Made by a program: the position numbers and the translations under genes | Assembly (NCBI GenBank): GCA_009787135.1 | Contig: WRGP01000200.1 | Span: 1 to 11,465, forward strand | Length of the DNA: 11,465 nt | Direction: 5' to 3' | Source of the DNA: Bacillota bacterium | Lineage (GTDB): Bacteria > Bacillota > Clostridia > Christensenellales > Aristaeellaceae | Notes under the pieces: generated by a model | Seen by the model: the letters and a program-made list of their open reading frames with translations, nothing else | Databases searched by the model: none | Told to the model about the DNA's origin: nothing | Shown here: one piece after another, positions 4,935-11,465 of the stretch | Position numbering within the stretch: position 1 is the stretch's first letter | Layout of the letters: every line of letters starts with the position of its first letter

Positions 4935-7559
4935 ATGAGAAAGGCGAATAAAAGCGGCGGCACAACGGTCAATATGGAGGCGGAGGTGTTGCGATACGCG
5001 AAAATGGACAACCGTGACCTTACCGCATCTCTTCATACCTCCGCAGAGCGCGGGCTGGAATCCGCGAAAACAGAAGCGCTTGGGGCGCTTCATGGCGAGA
5101 ATATCATTGACTATGGGAAAACCCAGCCGTGGTTTGTCCGTCTTTTGCTCTCGTTTGCCAACCCTTTTAGCCTGGTGCTGCTTTTGGTCGCCGGCGTTTC
5201 GTTTGTCACCGAGGTTTTGCTGGCGTCCGACAAGTCATGGGCAACGGTCATTATTATTCTGGCGCTCGTGGGCATTTCGGGCATTTTGCAATTTGTACAG
5301 GAATCCAAATCGGACAAAGCCGCCGAGAAGCTAAAGGCTATGGTTTCGTCAAACGCCGCCGTGATTCGCGACGGGGTCGAGCGAGAAATGCCGATGCGTG
5401 AGATTCTGCCCGGCGACGTCGTAAAGCTGTCCGCCGGCGATATGATACCCGCCGATGTGCGGATACTGTCGGCAAAGGACTTGTTTGTCGGGCAAGCCGC
5501 GCTGACCGGGGAATCCGAGCCCATTGAGAAATTCCCGGCGTTTGAGGAAACGGACAACGCGCTTGACGCTTCCAATATATGCTATATGGGCACCAATGTC
5601 GTCAGCGGCAGCACGCTGGCCGTCGTGTTCGCGACCGGCAACCGTACGTATTTGGGCTCAATCGCCAAAGACCTGACCGGCCGCAAGGCGCAGACCAGCT
5701 TTGAAAAAGGCGTCGCCGACGTGAGCCGCCTGCTGCTGCGCCTGATGCTCATCATGGTTCCCGTTATATTCCTAATCAACGGATTTTCTAAAAATGACTG
5801 GATCGGCGCGTTGCTGTTCGCCCTTGCCGTCGCTGTGGGTATCGCCCCGGAGCTTTTGCCGATGATCATGTCAAGCACGCTGGCAAAAGGCGCCGTTTCC
5901 ATGTCCAGGCGTAAGACGATTGTAAAGAATCTAAGCTCCATCCAGAGCTTCGGCGCGATGGACGTGTTATGCACGGATAAAACAGGAACGCTCACAGAAG
6001 ACAGAATCGTTCTTGAAAGATACCTGGACATACAAGGCAACGAGGATTTGCGCGTCTGGCGTCACGCATACCTGAACAGCTATTTCCAAACGGGGCTGAA
6101 AAATCTAATTGATATAGCCATCATCAACCGCGCCGAGAAGGAAGGCTATGAGACCTGGGACGATATCTATACAAAGGTTGACGAGATACCCTTCGACTTC
6201 AACCGCCGCCGCATGTCCGTCGTGCTGGAGGATGAAAGCGGCAAGCGCCAGCTCATCACAAAAGGGGCGGTGGAGGAATTGCTTAGCATTTCTTCTTTCG
6301 CGGAATACAAGGGCGAGGTCATCCCGCTCACCGAAGATATCCGCGAAGAGGTATTGGCGCTTACAGACGGCTTGAACGAACAGGGACTCAGGGTCGTGGC
6401 GGTGGCACAGAAAAACAACGTGCGTGACACGAAAACCTTCGGCGTAAGCGATGAAGGCGAAATGGTGCTGATCGGGTTTGTGGGGTTCTTAGACCCGCCG
6501 AAAGAATCAAGCAAAGAGGCTATTGCCGCGCTGCATGAGCACGGCGTCAGGGTGGTCGTTTTAACGGGCGACAACGAAAAGGTCGCCCGTACCGTCTGCG
6601 GGCAAGTGGGGCTGGACGCTTCGGAATATCTGCTGGGCAGCGGCATAGACGGATTATCGGATGAAGAACTGACCGGGAAGGTGCAAACGGTGAACCTGTT
6701 TGCCAAGCTGTCGCCGTCGCAAAAGGTGCGCGTCGTGCGGCTGCTTCAAGAGCAGGGTCATACCGTGGGCTATATGGGCGACGGCATCAACGATGCCCCG
6801 GCGCTTCACCAGGCGGACGTTGGCATTTCGGTGGATTCCGGCGTTGACATCGCGAAGGAGAGCGCGGACATCATACTGCTTGAAAAGAGCCTGATGGTGC
6901 TTGAGGAAGGCGTTGTGGAAGGGCGCAGGACGTTCGGAAATATCATCAAGTATATCAAGATGGCATCCAGCGGCAACTTCGGCAATATGTTCAGCGTACT
7001 GGTATCCAGCCTGTTCCTGCCTTTCCTGCCGATGCTCCCAATCCAGATTTTGGCGCAGAACCTTCTTTATGATTTCTCGCAAATCACCATACCCTTTGAC
7101 CGCATGGACGAGGAGTATATAAAGAGGCCTCAAAAATGGGACGCTAAAAACGTCGAGCGGTTCATGTATTGGTTTGGGCCCGTATCCTCTTTGTTCGATA
7201 TTTTGTCTTTCATTGTACTCTTTTGGGTATTCAAAGCCAACACAGCGGAGACACAGGATATTTTCCAGACCGGATGGTTTATGGTCGGTCTTTTGACGCA
7301 GACGCTGATCGTCCATCTAATACGGACAGCGAAGATACCGTTTGTTCAGAGCAAGGCGGCAATGCCGCTGATACTCTCTACCATCGCGGTATGTATCGCC
7401 GGAATCATCATTCCGTATACGCCGCTGGGAACTGGGCTTGGCATGACGGCAATGCCTGCACTGTTTATTCCGTGGCTGCTGGGCATCGTCCTTTTGTACG
7501 CCGTTGTGGTTCAGCTTTTGAAGAAAGTATACATCAAGCGGTATGGGAATTTGATTTGA
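4935..7559 (+). CDS. mgtA: Magnesium-transporting P-type ATPase MgtA
   Basis: An 874-residue type IIIB P-type ATPase that imports Mg2+ (some members also Ni2+) using ATP, in the cytoplasmic membrane. Length is close to that of E. coli MgtA. Features in order are the N-terminal cation-ATPase region with KTQPWFVRLLLSFANPF (62-78), actuator-domain TGES (191-194), the membrane motif GIAPELLPM (302-310), and phosphorylation site DKTGT with Asp348. The nucleotide-binding region carries FDFNRRRMSVV (420-430) and KGAVEELL (443-450). Hinge motifs TGDNE (544-548) and MGDGINDAP (614-622) follow. The C-terminal membrane domain contains QNLLYDFSQITIPFDRMD (708-725). GIAPELLPM and this last motif are diagnostic of the MgtA/MgtB group rather than calcium or heavy-metal pumps. 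It appears to be a single-gene unit between a hairpin-rich leader and the thrS promoter; no clear terminator is visible after its stop. Confidence 0.96.
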   Translation: MRKANKSGGTTVNMEAEVLRYAKMDNRDLTASLHTSAERGLESAKTEALGALHGENIIDYGKTQPWFVRLLLSFANPFSLVLLLVAGVSFVTEVLLASDKSWATVIIILALVGISGILQFVQESKSDKAAEKLKAMVSSNAAVIRDGVEREMPMREILPGDVVKLSAGDMIPADVRILSAKDLFVGQAALTGESEPIEKFPAFEETDNALDASNICYMGTNVVSGSTLAVVFATGNRTYLGSIAKDLTGRKAQTSFEKGVADVSRLLLRLMLIMVPVIFLINGFSKNDWIGALLFALAVAVGIAPELLPMIMSSTLAKGAVSMSRRKTIVKNLSSIQSFGAMDVLCTDKTGTLTEDRIVLERYLDIQGNEDLRVWRHAYLNSYFQTGLKNLIDIAIINRAEKEGYETWDDIYTKVDEIPFDFNRRRMSVVLEDESGKRQLITKGAVEELLSISSFAEYKGEVIPLTEDIREEVLALTDGLNEQGLRVVAVAQKNNVRDTKTFGVSDEGEMVLIGFVGFLDPPKESSKEAIAALHEHGVRVVVLTGDNEKVARTVCGQVGLDASEYLLGSGIDGLSDEELTGKVQTVNLFAKLSPSQKVRVVRLLQEQGHTVGYMGDGINDAPALHQADVGISVDSGVDIAKESADIILLEKSLMVLEEGVVEGRRTFGNIIKYIKMASSGNFGNMFSVLVSSLFLPFLPMLPIQILAQNLLYDFSQITIPFDRMDEEYIKRPQKWDAKNVERFMYWFGPVSSLFDILSFIVLFWVFKANTAETQDIFQTGWFMVGLLTQTLIVHLIRTAKIPFVQSKAAMPLILSTIAVCIAGIIIPYTPLGTGLGMTAMPALFIPWLLGIVLLYAVVVQLLKKVYIKRYGNLI

Positions 7560-7632
7560 GGTACGCAATTGCTGCGAGCGTGAATCACCCGTAAGTCGCC
7601 GCAAATCGCCGTGTCGGAACTGGTGCCGGGAC

Positions 7633-7661
7633 TTGACAAACCACCGCGTTCGTTGTATGAT
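7633..7661 (+). promoter_or_regulatory. Sigma-A-type promoter of thrS
   Basis: Consensus TTGACA (7633-7638) and TATGAT (7656-7661) are separated by 17 nt. Transcription should begin around 7668, directly at the T-box leader. Confidence 0.85.
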
Positions 7662-7667
7662 AGCGCA

Positions 7668-7900
7668 AATCATTTCACAAAGCGGTGAGATGGCGTATTC
7701 CTGAGGATGACGAGGAAGAGTACCTTGGACGCGCATTGAAGAGAGCGCGGCGTTTGCTGCAAGCCGCGCGTGCAACCCCAAGCGAAGACCACCCTCTGAC
7801 ACAAGGCGCATGGCAGCGTTACGGCCAAACGAGGTTTTCAAACAATGAAGCAGGGTGGAACCACGGCAATCCGCCGTCCCCGCGTTGGGGCGGCTTTTTT
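7668..7900 (+). promoter_or_regulatory. T-box riboswitch, threonine-specific, controlling thrS
   Basis: Leader RNA that reads the charging state of tRNA-Thr; uncharged tRNA stabilises an antiterminator and allows thrS transcription. Stem I is readable. GAGG (7712-7715) pairs with CCTC (7793-7796), below which ATGA/CTGA form a kink-turn-like base. AGTA (7719-7722) lies in the specifier loop, CTTGG (7724-7728) pairs with CCAAG (7778-7782), and the upper stem is GCGCGGC/GCCGCGC (7745-7751 with 7763-7769), with AGAGAGC and GCTGCAA as the usual distal motifs. The specifier ACC (Thr) is at 7788-7790, after CGAAG. The conserved T-box AGGGTGGAACCACG is at 7852-7865; its TGGA would pair with a tRNA ending UCCA. 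The gene downstream is thrS, which agrees. The exact 5' end is inferred from the promoter. Confidence 0.93.
7873..7900 (+). terminator. T-box regulatory terminator
   Basis: Stem GCCG-CCCC / GGGG-CGGC, with one bulged T and a GCGTT loop (7882-7886), is followed by six T residues (7895-7900). Its 5' arm overlaps the segment that would pair with the T-box motif in the antiterminator, as expected for a switch. Confidence 0.9.
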
Positions 7901-7946
7901 GTATGTTTCCTGCCATTTTGCGGCGCGAAACGATATTCAATATAAA

Positions 7947-7952
7947 GGGAGG
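7947..7952 (+). promoter_or_regulatory. Ribosome binding site deciding the thrS start
   Basis: GGGAGG is seven nt before the ATG at 7960. The in-frame ATG at 7954 is only one nt away from it, and any start before 7900 would lie within the T-box element. Confidence 0.8.
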
Positions 7953-7959
7953 AATGGGC

Positions 7960-9837
7960 ATGGTTACAATTCAGAAGGAAAACATGACGCCGTTTGACGT
8001 GGCGGCGGAGCTTGGGCAGGAATACAAAAAAAACGCGCTGGCCGCGCGGGTGAACGGCCAAGTCGTGGCGCTGGGGCATCCGCTCAAGGCCGGAGACACG
8101 GTGGAAATCCTGACCTTTGACGACATGGACGGCCGGCGCGTATACCGGCATACCGCCTCGCACATCATGGCGCAGGCTGTGCTTGCCCTGCGCCCGGACG
8201 CGAAGCTCGCTATCGGCCCGGCGATCGAAAACGGCTTTTACTATGATTTTGACACTGCCGAGCCCTTTTCCACGGCGGATCTCTCGGCCATTGAGAAAGA
8301 GATGGCGCGCGTCGTCAAGCGCAATGAAAAGCTGGAACGCTTTGAGCTGTCCCGCGAGGAGGCTATCCGCTTCATGCGCGATCGCAACGAACCGTATAAG
8401 GTTGAGCTCATTGAGGACTTGCCCGAGGACGCGGTCATCTCCTTTTACAGGCAGGGCGACTTTGTGGACCTGTGCGCGGGGCCTCACCTTCCTTCCACTG
8501 GCAAGGTGAAAGCGTTTAAGCTCATGCAGGTGGCGGGCGCGTACTGGCGCGGCAGCGAGCAAAACAAAATGCTCCAGCGCATTTACGGCACGGCCTTCCC
8601 CGCCAGGGAGCAATTGGATGCGTATCTCCAGCGCCTGGAAGAGGCGAAGCGCCGTGATCATCGAAAGCTGGGCCGCGAGCTGGATCTGTTCTCCCTTCTG
8701 GACGAGGGGCCCGGCTTCCCCTTCTTTCACCCAAAGGGCATGGTGCTGCGCAATATCATTGAGGATTACTGGCGCAAGGCGCACCGCCAGTGGGCGTATC
8801 AAGAGGTCAAGACGCCCATCATGCTCACGCAGACCCTGTGGGAGGAGAGCGGCCACTGGGATCACTATCGCGAGAATATCTATACCACATCGATTGATGA
8901 AATGAACTTTTGCGTCAAGCCCATGAACTGCCCGGGCGGCATCCTGATCTTCAAACAGAAGATGCATTCCTACCGCGATCTGCCGCTGCGCGTGGGCGAG
9001 TTGGGCCTTGTTCACCGCCACGAGCTGTCGGGCGCGCTGCACGGCCTCATGCGCGTGCGCGCCTTTACGCAGGACGACGCGCACCTGTATATGACGCGCG
9101 AGCAGATGATGGGGGAAATCATCGGCGTCATTCGGCTGACGACCGAGATGTACAAGACGTTTGGATTTGACTATTTTGTGGAACTGTCCACACGGCCGGA
9201 GAACAGCATGGGCAGCGATGAGGACTGGGAGATCGCCACGGAAACGCTGCGCCAGGCATTGATCACCCTTGACATGGACTATAAGGTCAACGAGGGGGAC
9301 GGCGCGTTCTACGGGCCAAAGATCGACTTCCACCTGCGCGACAGCTTGGACCGCTCTTGGCAGTGCGGCACGCTTCAGCTTGACTTCCAGATGCCCGAGC
9401 GGTTTGACCTTGCCTACATCGGCGCGGACGGCGAAAAACACCGTCCCGTCATGATCCATCGCACCGTGCTGGGTTCTATCGAACGATTCATCGGCATCCT
9501 GATTGAACAGTTCGCGGGCGCGCTGCCGCTGTGGCTATCGCCCGTGCAGGCAAAAATCCTTACGATCACTGAACGCGGCGACGCATACGCCAGGACGCTC
9601 AAGGCGAAGCTGGAAGAAGCGGACCTGCGCGTGGAAATGGATCTGCGCAACGAAAAAATCGGCTTTAAAATCCGCGAGGCGCAGATGGAGAAGGTGCCGT
9701 ATATGCTCGTCATCGGCGACAGGGAGACGGAGGAGGGCACGGTGGCCGTGCGGAGCCGGAAGGATGGGGATCTGGGCGTGATGGCTGCCAACGACCTGCT
9801 GCAAAAGCTTCAGGAAGAGGCCGCTTCCAAGGCGTAA
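7960..9837 (+). CDS. thrS: Threonyl-tRNA synthetase
   Basis: Class II aminoacyl-tRNA synthetase that charges tRNA-Thr, in the cytoplasm. From ATG 7960 it has 625 residues, slightly shorter than the typical 640. An N-terminal TGS domain (about 1-55) is followed by the editing domain with HTASH (64-68) and CAGPH (172-176), the usual site for hydrolysing Ser-tRNA-Thr. The catalytic core holds the three zinc ligands Cys324 (MNCPGG), His375 (QDDAHLY) and His500 (MIHRT). Also present are SGHWDHYRENIY (297-308), motif 2 around LVHRHELSGALHGLMRVRAF and motif 3 around GSIERFIGILIEQF. The anticodon-binding domain starts near PLWLSPVQAKIL (523-534). All key residues are present, so it should be a full-function enzyme. 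It is preceded by its own promoter and Thr T-box. A convergent gene ends 49 nt after its stop. Confidence 0.97.
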   Translation: MVTIQKENMTPFDVAAELGQEYKKNALAARVNGQVVALGHPLKAGDTVEILTFDDMDGRRVYRHTASHIMAQAVLALRPDAKLAIGPAIENGFYYDFDTAEPFSTADLSAIEKEMARVVKRNEKLERFELSREEAIRFMRDRNEPYKVELIEDLPEDAVISFYRQGDFVDLCAGPHLPSTGKVKAFKLMQVAGAYWRGSEQNKMLQRIYGTAFPAREQLDAYLQRLEEAKRRDHRKLGRELDLFSLLDEGPGFPFFHPKGMVLRNIIEDYWRKAHRQWAYQEVKTPIMLTQTLWEESGHWDHYRENIYTTSIDEMNFCVKPMNCPGGILIFKQKMHSYRDLPLRVGELGLVHRHELSGALHGLMRVRAFTQDDAHLYMTREQMMGEIIGVIRLTTEMYKTFGFDYFVELSTRPENSMGSDEDWEIATETLRQALITLDMDYKVNEGDGAFYGPKIDFHLRDSLDRSWQCGTLQLDFQMPERFDLAYIGADGEKHRPVMIHRTVLGSIERFIGILIEQFAGALPLWLSPVQAKILTITERGDAYARTLKAKLEEADLRVEMDLRNEKIGFKIREAQMEKVPYMLVIGDRETEEGTVAVRSRKDGDLGVMAANDLLQKLQEEAASKA

Positions 9838-9886
9838 AGAGGGTTTGATTTGGTATGCCTGTACCGTAACGCGGTGGAGGTACTTA

Positions 9887-11465
9887 TCAATACTGCAGCC
9901 ACTCGAGCTGGATCACCAGCCCATCCCGCACATCGTAGGTAAGCTCAACGTACTGGCCGTTGCTCAGCTTTTGGTAGTAGCTGATTTTATATTCGCTGTC
10001 CGAGACCTTTTTCAGAAAGCCGGACTGCCCCATTGAGGTACGGTTATACAGCACCCGATCCCCGTTTGCGTTTGCCTCGCCCAGATGGTCCCGGAACGCG
10101 CGGGTGACATCCTCCATGCGCGTGCCGACACCGGTACCCCGGGGCCCCGAAAACGCGGAACTGCTTGTATATAATTCCGCCAGCACCGGCTGGCTTGCCG
10201 AGGGCCGCAAGACAAACACCGCGTATCCAAACGAGTATGTAAGCTTTGTGTACTCGCCATACTGGTCCGATCCATCCGGCGTCTCCGCTTGCGGCTGGCC
10301 GTATTTTTGGACAAACTGGTCACGCGTGGTCTTATAGAGCGTCAAGCCGTCCACCGTATCCTTTTCGCTCATTGAGGACTTTGGCGAGCCCGTGCCCGCA
10401 AGCTCCAGGTTAAACTCATTGGAAGCCTTTCCCTCGGCGTTGACGGCAATGGCTTTAATGATAGTCCTGCCGATGCCAAGGACAATCGGATTGTTATCGT
10501 CATACAGCTTGGATTCCGTCGTTGGCTTCGTGCCGTCCACGGTATAGTATATGGCGATTACATCCTTTCCGGCGCGAAGCCTTATCTTCGTGCCCGCGCT
10601 GTACTTGCCCGGGCCAAGGCTCGCCTTGGGCATATCCGGTTGATCTTTGATGATGGTATACATCTGCACGGTCTCGGGGCTATACATGCCGTCCTTCTCC
10701 GCCACGGCGCGGATCCGCCAGCTGCTTTCCGGCAGATGAATGGGGCCGTCGTACCGGATACCCTCCGCAATGGGAGAGTCGTTGCCAAAGGCGTAGTAGA
10801 TGGTGGCACCGTCGTCCGAGCATTTCAGCTCCAGATCAATCTCCGTATTGTACCGCTTGCCGGGGAGGGATACGGTAGGCGCGGGCGGCAGCAGGCGTGA
10901 GAGCATGGACTCAAACCGCTGATCCCCCGTTTTTTCATATGCCAGCCTGACTAGCTGGATGGCTTCATAGTTGAGCGCTTTGTCGAGCATGATATCAATC
11001 ACGTGCTGATACGGCTCCGGATACGCGGGATAATTGTGAATGGCGCGCGTATACATAAGCTCGGCCCTGTCCACCTGGTTGTTGCCCATATAAGCCTTGC
11101 CAAGATCCACCAGCAATTCAAGCTTGTCGGGGTCCTTTGACTGGGCGATTTCAAGCGCGTGAATGGCGCGTGAAATGGAGCCGTTTTCCATATATCGCTT
11201 GCCAACGATATGGTACGCTTCCGCGCTGGCCTCCCGGCCCATGGACGCCATAAAGACCTGGCCAATGCTGGTTTGTTTTAAAAACAGATATACGCCTATG
11301 GTGAGGATCATCACGCAAACAAACGATATGGTCAACATTCTTATCCAGTTCAGGCTCTCGCTGCCGTCTGGCACAATGGCTTGATATTCATGCCGCCGCA
11401 CCATGCGAGGCCGGCCGCCTGGCGGGCCGGCCTCGCCCGCGCCCTGCTTGCGCGGCGCGGGAGGG
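9887..11465 (-). CDS. Membrane-anchored TPR protein with chitobiase-C-like domains (5' end probably outside window)
   Basis: Function unknown. Numbering from the first in-window Met (11404), a basic N-terminus is followed by one membrane segment (22-43), so the rest faces outward. Residues 61-170 form helical TPR-like repeats (EAYHIVGKRYMENGSISRAI; DKLELLVDLGKAYMGNNQVD). Two tandem beta domains follow: 175-250 (ATIYYAFGNDSP) and 258-336, where IAIYYTVDGTKPTTESKLY matches the chitobiase/beta-hexosaminidase C-terminal signature. A Ser-rich linker leads to a C-terminal region (350-505) that may be two related halves (DQFVQKYGQPQ and EDVTRAFRDHLGEAN), vaguely like BLIP/SmpA-type folds; that is a guess. 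Translation upstream of 11404 stays open to the window edge with a Pro/Gly/Arg-rich stretch, and no ribosome site precedes that Met. The real start is therefore probably beyond the window. Convergent with thrS; no clear terminator lies between them. Confidence 0.82.
   Translation of the reverse strand, partial: PPAPRKQGAGEAGPPGGRPRMVRRHEYQAIVPDGSESLNWIRMLTISFVCVMILTIGVYLFLKQTSIGQVFMASMGREASAEAYHIVGKRYMENGSISRAIHALEIAQSKDPDKLELLVDLGKAYMGNNQVDRAELMYTRAIHNYPAYPEPYQHVIDIMLDKALNYEAIQLVRLAYEKTGDQRFESMLSRLLPPAPTVSLPGKRYNTEIDLELKCSDDGATIYYAFGNDSPIAEGIRYDGPIHLPESSWRIRAVAEKDGMYSPETVQMYTIIKDQPDMPKASLGPGKYSAGTKIRLRAGKDVIAIYYTVDGTKPTTESKLYDDNNPIVLGIGRTIIKAIAVNAEGKASNEFNLELAGTGSPKSSMSEKDTVDGLTLYKTTRDQFVQKYGQPQAETPDGSDQYGEYTKLTYSFGYAVFVLRPSASQPVLAELYTSSSAFSGPRGTGVGTRMEDVTRAFRDHLGEANANGDRVLYNRTSMGQSGFLKKVSDSEYKISYYQKLSNGQYVELTYDVRDGLVIQLEWLQY
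11405..11436. repeat. GC-rich 12-bp inverted repeat
   Basis: GCGAGGCCGGCC (11405-11416) and GGCCGGCCTCGC (11425-11436) are perfect reverse complements with an 8-nt loop. No T-tract follows on either strand. If the minus-strand gene extends to the window edge, the repeat encodes a Gly/Pro/Arg linker; if the gene starts at 11404, it would sit just upstream of the start codon. Confidence 0.6.

Noticed and set aside
4930..4938. Two-codon frame ATG CCA TGA overlapping the mgtA start, reminiscent of leader-peptide control.
   Set aside because: Its ATG is only three nt from the Shine-Dalgarno sequence and is too close to be used efficiently; probably chance.
7560..7632. Terminator after mgtA.
   Set aside because: CGCA/TGCG and GCAATTGC are short pairings without a T-run; not enough to call a terminator.
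7819..9459. A long open frame (546 codons) on the minus strand opposite thrS.
   Set aside because: It mirrors GC-biased codon use of thrS, which is complete with all catalytic residues. The antisense protein resembles nothing and has no ribosome site or membrane/signal features.
9838..9886. Possible bidirectional terminator between the convergent thrS and TPR genes.
   Set aside because: Only short pairings such as GTACC/GGTAC with a 13-nt loop are visible, with no T-tract on either strand.
1..11465. CRISPR array, tRNA or rRNA genes, insertion sequence or phage module.
   Set aside because: No regularly spaced repeats, no tRNA-like cloverleaf sequence, no transposase or integrase coding frame seen on either strand.

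Overview
The window looks like a chromosomal segment from a Bacillota bacterium of the Clostridia type. Evidence for this is a T-box leader in front of thrS, strong Shine-Dalgarno sequences, sigma-A-like promoters (TTGACA-N17-TATNAT), and a membrane-anchored TPR protein with chitobiase-C-like domains. I cannot place it more precisely. I see no phage genes, transposase, CRISPR array, rRNA or tRNA. Most genes are recognisable housekeeping or transport genes. What is less ordinary lies in the regulatory DNA and in a few protein details.

Layout, left to right. (1) Positions 1-1808, + strand: the C-terminal part of an OppF-type peptide ABC transporter ATPase, a small one-helix membrane protein overlapping its stop codon, and an L-asparaginase of the type II family without a signal peptide. 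The three are tightly spaced and look like one operon, closed by a weak intrinsic terminator at 1848-1868. (2) Positions 1879-4521, + strand: a metN-metI-metQ methionine ABC importer operon. It has its own strong promoter and a perfect 10-bp dyad at the predicted transcription start, which is a candidate operator. The text looks less GC-rich than the genes before it. MetQ has a signal peptide but no lipobox cysteine. A near-perfect 32-nt inverted repeat spans the metQ stop codon. (3) Positions 4522-4934: a 413-nt gap with hairpins, a GC-rich patch and two terminator-like hairpins just upstream of mgtA. (4) Positions 4935-7559, + strand: a complete MgtA-type Mg2+ P-type ATPase. (5) Positions 7633-9837, + strand: a promoter, a threonine T-box riboswitch with readable stem I, ACC specifier, T-box motif and terminator, then thrS. 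(6) Positions 9887-11465, - strand, convergent with thrS: a membrane-anchored TPR protein with two chitobiase-C-like domains and a C-terminal domain I do not recognise. Its reading frame is open to the window edge.

How the genes fit together: peptide uptake (Opp) and asparagine deamidation fit one nutrient-use operon. metNIQ and thrS concern aspartate-family amino acids but carry independent controls. mgtA is a separate metal-transport unit. Nothing here forces the claim of a wholly new system. The strongest items for a second look are the metN promoter dyad, the mgtA leader hairpins, the lipobox-less MetQ, the metQ-end inverted repeat and the small membrane protein between oppF and the asparaginase.
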